Below, in pieces: positions 15,024 to 24,708 of a DNA stretch of 39,331 bases; the first letter of the stretch is position 1; every line of letters begins with the position of its first letter. A program made the translations under genes and the position numbers. The stretch lies in assembly GCA_913056165.1 (NCBI GenBank), contig CAJXMD010000020.1:1-39331 (forward strand), in the 5' to 3' direction. A model generated the notes under the pieces. It had not been told where the DNA came from, ran no database searches, and saw only the letters and a program-made list of their open reading frames with translations. This DNA is from an uncultured Halieaceae bacterium. GTDB taxonomy: Bacteria; Pseudomonadota; Gammaproteobacteria; Pseudomonadales; Halieaceae.

Positions 15024-17102
15024 TCACAGGGGAGTGCCCCTGATTAAGCCACGAGCCAGAAAACGTGCGGGGGAAAGGGCTCTATGTAATTGCCGGCTAA
15101 TTGGCGGAGATTCACCGCAAATATCGCTGGCCAGTATTTCGCCGGCTAGGGGTGCGGCTGTCAGACCACGGGAACCAAGACCGCCAATCATCCACAAATC
15201 AGGAATCAGTGGCGCGCGGCCCTCGATAACAGCAGTTTTTCGATGTCGCAATTGATCGTAATGCAGATTAAATGCGTTTTTGTCGGGCACAGGGCCAACA
15301 ACGGGCAGGTAATCAGCAGTGGTACAACGCAGAGCAACGTGGCCCCGAAGTGTCTGCGCGTCACAGCTAATCGATAACGCCGGCAGCGCGTCCTTCAATC
15401 GTTCGAGATTCTCCTCGTGTTCAGCTCGGCGTTCGTCGCAACTGGCATCGTTAGGTCCGTAGCTCGCTCCGATGCAGTGAACGCCGTCGCGGGGAGGGGG
15501 TAAATAGCCTTCGTGACATACGGCAACCTTCGGCGTGTGCGACAGCACAGAGGTGGGCAGGTGAGTGGTCTGCCCTCTTATCGCTTGAAGGGGTAGCCAA
15601 TCTGTAAACGTATGAGCAGCAATATCATAGGCACTGGCGAGTATCACGGTATCTGCTTTCAGTTCTCGGTTTTTACACTTTACCTGCCATCCACACTCAC
15701 GCCGGGTTATGGAGATAACAGGGTGTTCCACAAGCAGCTCAATATTGGGATGCTGAAGCCGCTCGAGGCACACTGCTGCCGGATTGAGCCAGCAGGCATC
15801 TGGGAACCAGACGGCCCTCTGATCACAGGCAACGCCCAGTAGCTCACTGGCTGATTCTGAACTCAGGATACGAAATGGTAACGCTGGATCTGCAAACTGC
15901 GACAGATAATCGAGGGTTTCATGATCACTGGAAAGCTGTATGTAGCCACACTGAGATCCATCTATCCCCTCTTGAAGCCCTGCCATTCCCTCGCCGGAGT
16001 CGAGCAGGCGTTTATACAACGACGTGGCGTTCAGGTAGCTCGCAATAGCGAAGTCCGTCAGCGGAGAGAAGCGGCGAGAGGGACGGGTATAGGTGATGCC
16101 TTGCAGATTAGATGAACCTCCTGAGGCAACCTGCTTGCCATCAAGGACGACAACATGAAGTCCGCGATCCGCGAGAGCCCGGGCGGCAAAGGCACCAGCG
16201 AGACCCGCCCCTATGACAATCGCTTTACCAGGGTTTGGAGAGGGATCAGCGACGTCCCAAGGGCATATCGGTGATGGTTTCACCCTGGTCGTCGGCGACT
16301 TTTGGTCCGACGGTTCGAGTCGAGAGTTAGAGCTGGCAGGGGGTGTCTTGAAAAAGCCTTCCAGGCACTCTCGTTTTTGACCGAACCCCTCTCGTTTTTT
16401 TACTTCAAAGCCTGCCTCGGAAAGACCCCTTCGCACATGGCCAGCTGCGGTGAAGGTGGTGAAACGGGCTCCGGGTTTGCTCAGTTCGGCCATGTGCCGG
16501 AAAACTGTTTGACACCACAGGTCAGCATTTTTTGCAGGCGCAAATCCGTCCAGGTACCAATAGTTCACCCACTGGCGTCCGCGGGAAGACAGGTCCCCGA
16601 GGACGGCGAGGGCATCTTCCCACCAGAGATCTAGTGTGATGCCAAGATGATGCCACTGCAGCCGGTGACAGCCTCGCACCGGTCCGGGCCACACACTAAT
16701 GAGCGTTTTGGCAGGAAATTTGAAGTCAGGCCAGTGTGCTGATGCTCTTGTTACGTCTGACGCGGACAACGGCTTCGCGTCTATTCCTACGTAATGCAAT
16801 CTTGAGGTGCGTTTGAATGAGCTAGTGGCTTGCTTCTCTGAGAGCCAGTGATCTGCGGTCACCAGAAAATTAAGACCGGTGCCAAATCCCGTCTCAACGA
16901 CGCAGGCATCCTCCTCTGGTGGATGCCGAGCATGTTGATCCAGCTGGCTGCCCTGTAGAAAGACATATCGACTCTCAGCCACACCATTGGCGCTCGAGTA
17001 ATAAACGTCGTCGTATTCAACACTCCTTGGAACTCCCGTGTCCGACCAATCCACGATCGGACGTTCAGTGGGTTGCCATGGTTGGTTATGTCTCGAAATC
17101 AC
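15024..17102 (-). CDS. mnmC: Bifunctional tRNA 5-(carboxy)methylaminomethyl-2-thiouridine methyltransferase/oxidoreductase MnmC
   Basis: The enzyme performs the last two steps of mnm5s2U formation at the wobble base of Lys, Glu and Gln tRNAs. FAD-dependent removal of the carboxymethyl group is followed by SAM-dependent methylation. It has 692 residues, similar to E. coli MnmC (668). The N-terminal methyltransferase (about 1-240) shows YDDVYYSSANGVAESRYVFL, VVETGFGTGLNFL and WYLDGFAPAKNADLW. The C-terminal FAD domain starts with the dinucleotide fold KAIVIGAGLAGAFAARALAD (about 292-311) and ends with a second motif IGGLGSRGLTAAPLAGEILA. A linker of about 45 residues rich in Pro and Ser separates the halves. 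GTG 17102 is the start; its ribosome site is weak. Confidence 0.95.
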   Translation of the reverse strand: MISRHNQPWQPTERPIVDWSDTGVPRSVEYDDVYYSSANGVAESRYVFLQGSQLDQHARHPPEEDACVVETGFGTGLNFLVTADHWLSEKQATSSFKRTSRLHYVGIDAKPLSASDVTRASAHWPDFKFPAKTLISVWPGPVRGCHRLQWHHLGITLDLWWEDALAVLGDLSSRGRQWVNYWYLDGFAPAKNADLWCQTVFRHMAELSKPGARFTTFTAAGHVRRGLSEAGFEVKKREGFGQKRECLEGFFKTPPASSNSRLEPSDQKSPTTRVKPSPICPWDVADPSPNPGKAIVIGAGLAGAFAARALADRGLHVVVLDGKQVASGGSSNLQGITYTRPSRRFSPLTDFAIASYLNATSLYKRLLDSGEGMAGLQEGIDGSQCGYIQLSSDHETLDYLSQFADPALPFRILSSESASELLGVACDQRAVWFPDACWLNPAAVCLERLQHPNIELLVEHPVISITRRECGWQVKCKNRELKADTVILASAYDIAAHTFTDWLPLQAIRGQTTHLPTSVLSHTPKVAVCHEGYLPPPRDGVHCIGASYGPNDASCDERRAEHEENLERLKDALPALSISCDAQTLRGHVALRCTTADYLPVVGPVPDKNAFNLHYDQLRHRKTAVIEGRAPLIPDLWMIGGLGSRGLTAAPLAGEILASDICGESPPISRQLHRALSPARFLARGLIRGTPL

Positions 17103-17213
17103 CTGGGGTCACTCTGTGGCCTGCGGGAACGAGCTTACCAGAATATTGGCCTTCTCCCGCGCACCCAGGGTGCGATAACAGGTACAATCCAGTTTTTCGA
17201 TTTGGTCTGACTT

Positions 17214-17720
17214 ATGAATAAAGAAAAGGTGCTGGATAGCAACCAGTTGGCCACTGTTGCGGCCAATTTGCTCAATCAGGGCATACTGGAAGCGGAGAGG
17301 ACAAATGCAAAGCGAATTTTCCGTGAACTGGAGGCAAAGCGCCGAGTCAGCCTTACCACGCTGAAAATGGAGGATGGCGGTACGGTGAGGATGGATCTTT
17401 CGTTGGACGCCGCTGCCTTCAACGGCACACTCAACTTCTCGGCATGGCGTGATGGCGTCATGGCGCTGGTCGCTCAGCTTGCCGACGATCTGAGGGCCGA
17501 GAAGAGCTTACCCGTTTTCAAACCGATCGAAAGTGCTGACGCGCTGTCGACTGAAGAGGCGGGCCTCAATCTGATTGGCTGTGTCGGCGCCACCACCCAC
17601 GATGGAACCGTCAACACTCTTATGCTGGGTATCAGACCTGATCCCGCGAAGCCGATCGTCACCCTTCGGTTGGTTTACGTCGATCCAACTCAGTTCGCGT
17701 CGGAATCCTCAAGTAGCTGA
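17214..17720 (+). CDS. Uncharacterised 168-residue protein
   Basis: I do not recognise this family. It is a soluble, slightly acidic protein with no signal peptide or membrane helix. The N-terminal third is helical and charged (NQGILEAERTNAKRIFRELE). The middle is SLTTLKMEDGGTVRMDLSLD, and the C-terminal part is beta-rich (GIRPDPAKPIVTLRLVYVDP) with a Ser-rich tail. There is one Cys (IGCVGATTHDG). It is divergent from mnmC, and a TACAAT (17183-17188) could be its -10 element, though I see no good -35 box. ATG 17214 has almost no Shine-Dalgarno sequence. Its last 31 bases overlap the 3' end of the convergent MaoC gene. Coding potential is supported by length and clean codon structure only. Confidence 0.7.
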   Translation: MNKEKVLDSNQLATVAANLLNQGILEAERTNAKRIFRELEAKRRVSLTTLKMEDGGTVRMDLSLDAAAFNGTLNFSAWRDGVMALVAQLADDLRAEKSLPVFKPIESADALSTEEAGLNLIGCVGATTHDGTVNTLMLGIRPDPAKPIVTLRLVYVDPTQFASESSSS

Positions 17721-18190
17721 ACTGCGGGCGGGGGCACGACGGTGACGGTTTCCTTTTTTGCAGGTGCCATGACCGAAGCCTCGCCTCTGGCAATCTCCTT
17801 GCCATCCTGATTTTTCACCGTGGTCGATAGCTTTAGCCAGGGTTTGCTTTCATGCTTTTCAACGACTTCCAGAAAAACAGTGACGGTATCCCCCAGCAAC
17901 ACAGGTGCCCTAAATTGAAGATTCTGTCCGAGATAAATAGTGCCGGGGCCGGGAAGTTCTAATGCTATGGCCGCCGAGACAAATGCACCCGTCAGCATAC
18001 CGTGAGCAATACACTCCCCAAACTGGGTGGTTGCTGCGTATTCGGGATCTAAGTGCACAGGATTGTGATCGCCCGATACCGCGGCGAACAGCTCGACCTC
18101 TCTTTCGGTGACGAGGCGGCTATAGGTTGCGGTATCACCGACATTAATTTCGTCGATCGTGAGATTGGTGATTTGTGTGGCTGCTTGCAT
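17690..18190 (-). CDS. MaoC-like (R)-specific enoyl-CoA hydratase
   Basis: This 166-residue hot-dog fold protein resembles PhaJ and probably hydrates trans-2-enoyl-CoA to (R)-3-hydroxyacyl-CoA. The hydratase motif FAAVSGDHNPVHLDPEYA contains the catalytic Asp41 and His46. GECIAHGMLTGAFVSAAI and YLGQNLQFRAPVLLGDTVTV follow as in the family. ATG 18190 has GAAGG about 8 bases upstream; a GTG at 18199 is less well placed. The C-terminal tail of about 25 residues after VMAP is longer than in compact PhaJ proteins and overlaps the convergent unknown gene. It is divergent from the FadD acyl-CoA ligase, so both may handle the same acyl-CoA pool. Whether it feeds polyhydroxyalkanoate or another route is not shown. 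Confidence 0.9.
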   Translation of the reverse strand: MQAATQITNLTIDEINVGDTATYSRLVTEREVELFAAVSGDHNPVHLDPEYAATTQFGECIAHGMLTGAFVSAAIALELPGPGTIYLGQNLQFRAPVLLGDTVTVFLEVVEKHESKPWLKLSTTVKNQDGKEIARGEASVMAPAKKETVTVVPPPAVQLLEDSDAN

Positions 18191-18364
18191 GGACTGCACC
18201 TTCTTTTATGGGCGCCCTGAGGCTGATGTGTCTTGGAATAGGGAAAAACTGTACGTCATCCCTTAGAATAGCAGGCTCTTGGGTGCCACTGCATCCACTT
18301 ATGGCGCAATCAAGACGGGCGGCGGGGGATAGCGTAGCCCCGACTTATCATGTGGGGAATTCTT

Positions 18365-20044
18365 ATGCTTCAAGCTGAACTCAATCAGGCGATTGCTCAG
18401 GCACTGAGCAACGTTGGTATAGAGATGAACATCGATACCGAACGCTTTCCCAATATCGTGGCCCTTTTCGAAGATGCTTTTGCCAGACATGGGCAGCTTA
18501 CTGCCTGCACTAGCCTTGGACATGACCTTAGCTATCAGGATCTTGATCGCCTTACCCGTGACTTTGCTGCCTGGCTTCAACAGGGGTCAGGCTTGCAACG
18601 AGGTGACCGAGTCGCGGTTCAGATGCCCAATCTTATTCAGTACCTCGTGGTGGTTTTGGGCGTTTTGCGTGCAGGAATGGTTGTGGTTAATACCAACCCC
18701 CTCTACACCGAGCGCGAGGTCGAGCACCAGTTCAATGATGCGGATGTGAAGCTTCTGGTAGTGCAGGCGAACGTTGCCCGAAATGCGTCGCTGGTGCTGC
18801 CAAAAACCTCGGTGGAGCAGGTAATAGTCACCGAGCTCGCTGATCTTCACCCCGCACCCAAGCGTCACATCATTAATCTGGTTGCAAAATACGTTAAAAA
18901 GCTCGTACCTCCGTTTGATATCCCGGGCGCAATGAAATTACGAAAAGTGTTGAAGGCTGGACGAGCCCTTGAGTTCCAGCCTGTGCCAGCAGGTGCGGAT
19001 GAGCTTGCCATGTTGCAGTACACCGGCGGGACGACCGGCGTGGCGAAAGGAGCCATGCTTTCTCACGGCAATCTGGTTGCGAACGTTATGCAGTGCGACG
19101 CTTTTTTTGCGTCCCACAAGCTAGCTGGCGCCGGTGATATTTTCATGCAGCCACTGCCGGTCTATCACATCTATGCTTTTACGGCCTCCATGTATAGCTT
19201 GTATGTTGGCGCTCAAACGGTATTTATCCCGAACCCAAGGGATCTTCCATCCCTGGTAAAGGCGTTCGAGCAATACAAGCCTCGACTGTTTTGCGGGCTC
19301 AACACGCTTTTTGTTGCACTCTGCAACGACGCTGCATTCAAACAACTGGACTTTTCCACCCTTAAAGTCACTCTCTCGGGGGGTATGGCCTTAACCGAGG
19401 CAGCAGCAGCCGAGTGGCAAGACATTACCGGCTGTGTGGTGTCGGAGGGCTACGGACTCACCGAGACATCCCCCGTGGCCACGAGTAATCCGGGAGGCGC
19501 GCAGCAAATAGGAACAATAGGCTTGCCAGTTCCCTGCACCGAGGTGCGGGTTATCAACGATCAGGGAGAACCACTTGGACTTGATGAAGCGGGCGAACTC
19601 TGCATAAAAGGGCCGCAGGTAATGCAGGGTTACTGGCGGCGACCAGAAGCTACTGCGGAGGTCATCTCCCCCGAGGGTTGGTTTGCCACAGGGGATGTTG
19701 CGGTAATTCAACCCGACGGCTACCTGCGTATCGTGGATCGCAAGAAGGACATGATCGTTGTCTCCGGCTTTAACGTATACCCCAACGAACTTGAGGATGT
19801 GTTGAGCAAACATCCGGCCGTGCTTGAGTGCGCAGCCGTAGGCGTTCGCGACGAAACCAGTGGTGAAATCGTGAAGATGTTTGTGGTGCCTCGTGATGCG
19901 TCTCTCACTGAGCAAGCGGTGAAAGACTATTGCCGCGAGCACCTGACTGCCTACAAGGTGCCGCGACTTGTTGAATTTCGTGAGGACCTTCCCAAAACCA
20001 ATGTTGGCAAGATTCTGCGTAGAGAGTTACGCGACGCGTCCTGA
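18365..20044 (+). CDS. fadD: Long-chain fatty acid-CoA ligase FadD
   Basis: This enzyme adenylates fatty acids and forms acyl-CoA at the inner face of the membrane. It has 559 residues from ATG 18365, which is preceded by GGGGA at suitable spacing; ATG 18350 would add only five residues. The AMP-binding signature YTGGTTGVAKGAMLSHGNLV, then SEGYGLTETSPV, GWFATGDVAVIQPDGYLRIV and DRKKDMIVVSGFNVYPNELE are all intact. The catalytic Lys lies in PKTNVGKILRREL near the C-terminus. Length and motifs match E. coli FadD (561). A short inverted repeat (GGGGATAGCGTAGCCCC, 18326-18342) lies in the upstream gap. HrpA follows 29 bases after its stop but is functionally unrelated. Confidence 0.95.
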   Translation: MLQAELNQAIAQALSNVGIEMNIDTERFPNIVALFEDAFARHGQLTACTSLGHDLSYQDLDRLTRDFAAWLQQGSGLQRGDRVAVQMPNLIQYLVVVLGVLRAGMVVVNTNPLYTEREVEHQFNDADVKLLVVQANVARNASLVLPKTSVEQVIVTELADLHPAPKRHIINLVAKYVKKLVPPFDIPGAMKLRKVLKAGRALEFQPVPAGADELAMLQYTGGTTGVAKGAMLSHGNLVANVMQCDAFFASHKLAGAGDIFMQPLPVYHIYAFTASMYSLYVGAQTVFIPNPRDLPSLVKAFEQYKPRLFCGLNTLFVALCNDAAFKQLDFSTLKVTLSGGMALTEAAAAEWQDITGCVVSEGYGLTETSPVATSNPGGAQQIGTIGLPVPCTEVRVINDQGEPLGLDEAGELCIKGPQVMQGYWRRPEATAEVISPEGWFATGDVAVIQPDGYLRIVDRKKDMIVVSGFNVYPNELEDVLSKHPAVLECAAVGVRDETSGEIVKMFVVPRDASLTEQAVKDYCREHLTAYKVPRLVEFREDLPKTNVGKILRRELRDAS

Positions 20045-20073
20045 CTTAGTTATCCCGGTAAAGGATTTCTTAC

Positions 20074-23000
20074 GTGTCTAAGGGAGAGGCTCCGCCAGCA
20101 GCTCATCGATCACCTGCACCTCGTCGTCTGCCTGAGAGGATCCACTTCCCTGCGGAGCTGCCTATTGCCGAGCGCCGGCAGGACATTGCCAGCGCAATTG
20201 CGAACCATCAGGTCGTCATTGTTGCCGGTGAGACAGGCTCAGGTAAAACCACCCAGCTGCCGAAAATATGTCTAGAACTGGGTCGTGGACTCGAGGCCCG
20301 AATAGGGCACACCCAACCCAGGCGTCTCGCCGCCAGAAATGTCGCGCAGCGCATTGCCGATGAGCTCAATAGCCCGCTGGGAGAGTTGGTGGGGTATCAG
20401 GTCCGATTTACCGACTCGGTCTCGGAGCAAACGGCGATCAAGCTAATGACTGACGGTATTTTGTTGAACGAGCTTCAGCGCGATAAGGATTTGCGCCAGT
20501 ACGACACCCTCATCATCGATGAGGCGCATGAGCGCAGCCTGAATATCGACTTCATTTTGGGCTATTTGAGCCGCCTGTTACCGAGGCGACCCGACCTGAA
20601 GGTGATTGTGACCTCAGCCACCATCGATGTTGAACGCTTTTCAAGCCATTTCTCAGATGCTCCAATCATTGAGGTGTCGGGGCGTACTTATCCCGTTGAA
20701 GTCCATTATCTGGGTGGCGATGACGAACAGGAGGAGGCTGACTCGGAACAGATAGCGCGGTTGCTCGACGATATCGAACAGGAGGTATTTGGTCCCCGGG
20801 GGGATGTCCTTGTTTTTTTGCCCGGGGAGCGAGAAATTCGGGAGCTGTCGCGCAAGCTGAGAGGCAGTGACCAGAGGCAAGTGCTGCCTTTGTACGCTCG
20901 ATTGAGTGCCGCCGAGCAGAATCGAGTATTCAATCCGTCGGGCTCTGGCTTGCGCATAATTCTCGCTACCAACGTGGCGGAGACCTCCTTAACCGTACCC
21001 GGCATTCGCTATGTCATAGACAGCGGAACCGCAAGAATCAGTCGTTACAACTATCGCTCACGCTTGCAGCGCCTTCCCATCGAAAAAATTTCTCAGGCCA
21101 GCGCCAATCAGCGCAAAGGTCGTTGCGGGCGTATTGCCGCCGGTGTTTGTTTTCGTCTGTACAGTGAGTCGGATTTTTTAGCGCGCCCTGAGTTCACCGA
21201 TCCAGAAATTCTGAGAACCAATCTCGCGGCGGTCATCTTGCGAATGCTCGAGCTTCGCTTGGGCAAAGTCTCTGCATTTCCCTTCATCGACAAACCAGAG
21301 GCGTCGATGGTGCGTGAGGGATATAAGCTTCTCGAGGAGCTGGGTGCCGTCTCAAGTAAGGGCGGGCTCACCAGTCTCGGGCGAAAAATGGCAAGGCTAC
21401 CGATTGACCCAAAGCTGGCGCGGATCATTCTCGAAGCAGCAAGCAACAATGCCCTGACGGAAACTCTCGTCATTGTCAGCGCGCTCTCTGTGCAGGATCC
21501 TCGAGAGCGGCCGTCGGAAAAACAGACTCAATCAGATCAGGCGCATGCGCGCTTTCACCATGAGTCTTCCGACTTTTTAAGCTGGATAAACTTGTGGCGG
21601 TACGTTGAGGAGCAGCGGCAAGCCCTCAGCCAAAATCAGTTTCGCAAACGTTGCAAACAGGAGTTCCTGTCCTATCTACGACTGCGAGAGTGGCGAGATA
21701 TTCACGGCCAGTTAGTGGTGGCCAGCCGTCAGCTGGGTTTTACGGTGAGACCAAGCCTGCCAGACGAACATCATTACGAGGGCATTCATCGCGCCCTGCT
21801 GGCCGGATTTCTCGGACAAATCGCTCAGCAGGATGAGGGCAGGATATTTAACGCCGCGCGTAATCGAAAGCTGCAAATTTTCCCCGGGTCGCGATTATTT
21901 AAAAAACCGCCGAAATGGCTGGTTGCTGCTGAGATCGTGGAGACTACACAGGTGTTTGCAAGGCAGTGCGGGACTATCGATCCAGCGTGGTTACTCAAAA
22001 CGAACCCCTATCTGTTAAAGCGCCATTATTACGAGCCCGCGTGGCAACAGCGCTCCGGACGCGTCATGGCGAAAGAGAGGGTTTCCCTGTTCGGCTTGGT
22101 GATTAGCGACGGCCGCCGCGTCCACTACGGCGATGTCGCGCCCGGAGAGTCCCGGCAACTGTTTATTCGCGAAGGCTTAATCACTGGTGATTACAAGTCG
22201 CCTCCCGATTTTCTAAAGGCCAACATGGCACAGATTCGGACCGTTCAGGATTTGGAATCCCGTGCCCGTCGGCAGGACTTGCTGGTGGATGAGGAGGCGC
22301 TGTTTGCGTTCTATGACGAGCGTATTCCGGCCTACTGCGTCAGCGCAGGCACCCTTGAAAAATGGCTTCGAGCCGAGCCCGATGCCGATAAGCATCTGCG
22401 TTTATCCAGAGCCCATATTTTGACCCGGGACCCGGGTAGTGAATTGCTTGAGCAGTTTCCTTCCCAGCTGTTTTTGGGGGATACGGTATATCGGTTGACC
22501 TACCGTTTCGAACCCGGTCGAGATCGGGATGGCGTCTCGGTCACTGTTCCTCTTGCACTACTAAATCGCGCGCCGCGCTATCGATTTGAGTGGCTGGTTC
22601 CGGGGTTACTACGAGAAAAGTGCATTGCGATGGTAAAGAGCCTGCCAAAGCAGCTCCGTAAGCAGCTGGTACCGGTGCCCGATGTGGTTGATGAAGTGTT
22701 GGCTGAGATGACGCCGGAGGATGTACCCCTCACGGAAGCACTTGGTAGCGCCTTGGCACTGTTGCGACGGGTTCGTGTTAGCCCGGCGGATTGGGCTGTA
22801 GAGAACCTGGATGATTATTACAGCATGAACATACGGGTGGTCGATGATCGGGGTCGGTTGCTGGCTGAGAGCCGCAACATGGCCGAGCTAATCGACCTTT
22901 TTCGACAAGATGGAAGCAGTGCGGCAGTGTCCTCTAGTTCTGATTTTCCCGCTCGTGACAGCATTGAACGCTGGGATTTTGATGCCTTGCCTGAGGAGTG

Positions 23001-23835
23001 GCAGTCCAAGGCCGCAGGCATGAAGGTGATCTCGTTCCCGGCGATTGTTGATCATGGAGAGCGCATCGGAGTCCAGCTGCTCGACTATCACGCGGAGGCA
23101 AAACTTGCCCACCGAGATGGTATAGCGGCGCTTGCCATGAAGCGAAGCGCGCAGACGATGAAGTCCTTGCGCAAGCAGTTGTTGTCTAGCAATGATGCAG
23201 CGCTGGCTCTGGCTGGCTGTGATTTATCTCGTCATGAGCTCGTTACCGAGATGTCCAAAGTGGCATTGCTCAGTTTGTGCGAGGGTGACTTGCCGAGATC
23301 CGCAGAAGAATTTGATGCGTTACTCAAGGCCTCCAAGGGGAGGTGGGTGCCGAAAGCTCAGGATCTGGAGCGTATCCTGCTGAATGCCTTGCAGTCACTT
23401 GCAGCAGCAAAAACTCATTTGCAGCGCTACGATGCTTCAGCATACGCTGACAGCAGAGCCGATATTGACCGACAGATTGCCGCTCTGGTTGGTCCTGGCA
23501 AATTGTCTGTTGCCCCTTGGATGTGGCTCGAACAATACCCCAGGTATGCCAAAGGCATTGTTTATCGAGTCGAGCGCTTGAGCGGGCAATATGCAAAGGA
23601 TCAAAAAAACATGGGGTTTCTGGGTCCTGCGACCGAGCGGCTGGAGCAACAGCTGCTGGGGTATCCCGGTTTGCTGGTTCTGTCTGATGCCGCGTCCCAG
23701 TATCGATGGATGCTTGAGGAATTCAGAATCTCACTTTTTGCCCAGCAACTTGGGACAAAAATGCCGGTGTCGATAAAACGTCTTGATGAGCAGTGGTCGC
23801 GGGTTCAGTCTTGGGTGAGCGCTAACCCAAGATAA
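20074..23835 (+). CDS. hrpA: ATP-dependent RNA helicase HrpA (DEAH box)
   Basis: This is a 1253-residue DEAH-box RNA helicase, near the length of E. coli HrpA (1300) but with a shorter N-terminus. Walker A is VVIVAGETGSGKTTQLP (GETGSGKTT at residues 52-60). The DEAH box is LIIDEAHERSLN (149-152), motif III is VTSATIDVERF, and motif VI falls in SQASANQRKGRCGR. The helicase-associated, OB-fold and long HrpA-specific C-terminal (DUF3418) regions follow. Family knowledge links HrpA to mRNA processing and to rescue of stalled ribosomes. It starts with GTG at 20074, with AAAGGA upstream. There is no sign of frameshift over the whole length. Confidence 0.96.
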   Translation: MSKGEAPPAAHRSPAPRRLPERIHFPAELPIAERRQDIASAIANHQVVIVAGETGSGKTTQLPKICLELGRGLEARIGHTQPRRLAARNVAQRIADELNSPLGELVGYQVRFTDSVSEQTAIKLMTDGILLNELQRDKDLRQYDTLIIDEAHERSLNIDFILGYLSRLLPRRPDLKVIVTSATIDVERFSSHFSDAPIIEVSGRTYPVEVHYLGGDDEQEEADSEQIARLLDDIEQEVFGPRGDVLVFLPGEREIRELSRKLRGSDQRQVLPLYARLSAAEQNRVFNPSGSGLRIILATNVAETSLTVPGIRYVIDSGTARISRYNYRSRLQRLPIEKISQASANQRKGRCGRIAAGVCFRLYSESDFLARPEFTDPEILRTNLAAVILRMLELRLGKVSAFPFIDKPEASMVREGYKLLEELGAVSSKGGLTSLGRKMARLPIDPKLARIILEAASNNALTETLVIVSALSVQDPRERPSEKQTQSDQAHARFHHESSDFLSWINLWRYVEEQRQALSQNQFRKRCKQEFLSYLRLREWRDIHGQLVVASRQLGFTVRPSLPDEHHYEGIHRALLAGFLGQIAQQDEGRIFNAARNRKLQIFPGSRLFKKPPKWLVAAEIVETTQVFARQCGTIDPAWLLKTNPYLLKRHYYEPAWQQRSGRVMAKERVSLFGLVISDGRRVHYGDVAPGESRQLFIREGLITGDYKSPPDFLKANMAQIRTVQDLESRARRQDLLVDEEALFAFYDERIPAYCVSAGTLEKWLRAEPDADKHLRLSRAHILTRDPGSELLEQFPSQLFLGDTVYRLTYRFEPGRDRDGVSVTVPLALLNRAPRYRFEWLVPGLLREKCIAMVKSLPKQLRKQLVPVPDVVDEVLAEMTPEDVPLTEALGSALALLRRVRVSPADWAVENLDDYYSMNIRVVDDRGRLLAESRNMAELIDLFRQDGSSAAVSSSSDFPARDSIERWDFDALPEEWQSKAAGMKVISFPAIVDHGERIGVQLLDYHAEAKLAHRDGIAALAMKRSAQTMKSLRKQLLSSNDAALALAGCDLSRHELVTEMSKVALLSLCEGDLPRSAEEFDALLKASKGRWVPKAQDLERILLNALQSLAAAKTHLQRYDASAYADSRADIDRQIAALVGPGKLSVAPWMWLEQYPRYAKGIVYRVERLSGQYAKDQKNMGFLGPATERLEQQLLGYPGLLVLSDAASQYRWMLEEFRISLFAQQLGTKMPVSIKRLDEQWSRVQSWVSANPR

Positions 23836-23854
23836 CGACTTGCCCGTATAGTGG

Positions 23855-23889
23855 GTGTCGACACGCCGGGATTTATCAACATTTTCCCG
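23855..23889. repeat. Two adjacent inverted repeats between hrpA and mlaA
   Basis: A perfect 10-base palindrome GTGTCGACAC (23855-23864) is followed immediately by CGGGA (23867-23871) and TCCCG (23885-23889), which can form a second stem with a 13-base loop. They lie 19-54 bases after the hrpA stop and about 100 bases before mlaA. A terminator for hrpA or an operator for mlaA are both possible; no T-run follows. Confidence 0.3.
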
Positions 23890-23987
23890 ACAAAGTATCA
23901 TCGCCACTCGGGGTGTGCTCTGGTACGGTTACGGGTAGTCAGGTGAAACGAGACAAGCTTGATGGTGGCAGTAAATAGAGGATCAAG

Positions 23988-24698
23988 ATGCGGTCGGTGG
24001 TAACAATTCTCTGCCTGCTTCTGGCGGGATTGTTCAGCACGGCGAGTAACGCCGAGGAAGATCCGTGGGAATCTTTTAATCGATCGATTTACAGCTTCAA
24101 TAACACGGCTGACGCCTACTTGGTAAAACCCGTCGCGCAGGGCTATGCCTACATAATGCCCGAGGTCGGTCGCAAAGGGGTTAATAACTTTTTTAATAAC
24201 CTGCTTGATGTTAACGGTGCTTTAAACGGGTTTTTACAGGGTCGTGTTGACCAGGGCCTCGAAAACGTAGGGCGCGTCATCATAAATTCGACGATTGGCA
24301 TTTTTGGTCTCTTTGACGTTGCGACCAAATTGGGCGTACCGCAGTACCAAACCGACTTTGGTCATACCCTGTCAATTTGGGGAGTTCCCCAAGGTCCCTT
24401 TGTTATGTTGCCCTTTCTGGGACCTAGTACGATGCGCTCAGGCGTGGGTACGGCATTTGATGCCTATGCGTCACCCATGGGGCAAATGGGTAATTCAGAC
24501 CCTGCCTGGGGGCTGCGAGTGTTCAACATAGTTGATTTGCGCGCGGGGCTACTGGGTGCTGATGAACTTCTCTCCGGCGATCAGTATATTTTTCTCCGCG
24601 ACGCCTACCTTCAGCAACGTCGTCTACAAATTTCAGACGGAAAGGTCGTGGATGATTTCTCAGAATTTGATGACGGCTGGGAAGAGGACGACCTTTGA
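23988..24698 (+). CDS. mlaA: MlaA/VacJ family outer-membrane phospholipid-removal protein
   Basis: This 236-residue protein matches MlaA, which removes mislocalised phospholipid from the outer leaflet of the outer membrane and passes it to MlaC. Family blocks are clear: EEDPWESFNRSIYSFNNTAD, YLVKPVAQGYAYIMPE, NNFFNNLLDVNGALNGFLQG, GRVIINSTIGIFGLFDVATK and QTDFGHTLSIWGVPQGPFVM. The N-terminus is a signal peptide ending ASNA (residues 1-22). It has no lipobox: the only Cys there is residue 9, too early and not followed by a mature start. So it should be released by signal peptidase I rather than lipidated. The C-terminus is acidic (DEFDDGWEEDDL-like). ATG 23988 has GAGG upstream. No mla transport genes are nearby. 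Confidence 0.93.
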   Translation: MRSVVTILCLLLAGLFSTASNAEEDPWESFNRSIYSFNNTADAYLVKPVAQGYAYIMPEVGRKGVNNFFNNLLDVNGALNGFLQGRVDQGLENVGRVIINSTIGIFGLFDVATKLGVPQYQTDFGHTLSIWGVPQGPFVMLPFLGPSTMRSGVGTAFDAYASPMGQMGNSDPAWGLRVFNIVDLRAGLLGADELLSGDQYIFLRDAYLQQRRLQISDGKVVDDFSEFDDGWEEDDL

Positions 24699-24708
24699 TC
24701 AGGTCGCA

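Noticed and set aside
19391-19942. 183-residue minus-strand frame opposite fadD
   Set aside because: Entirely antisense to conserved FadD motifs; no independent evidence.
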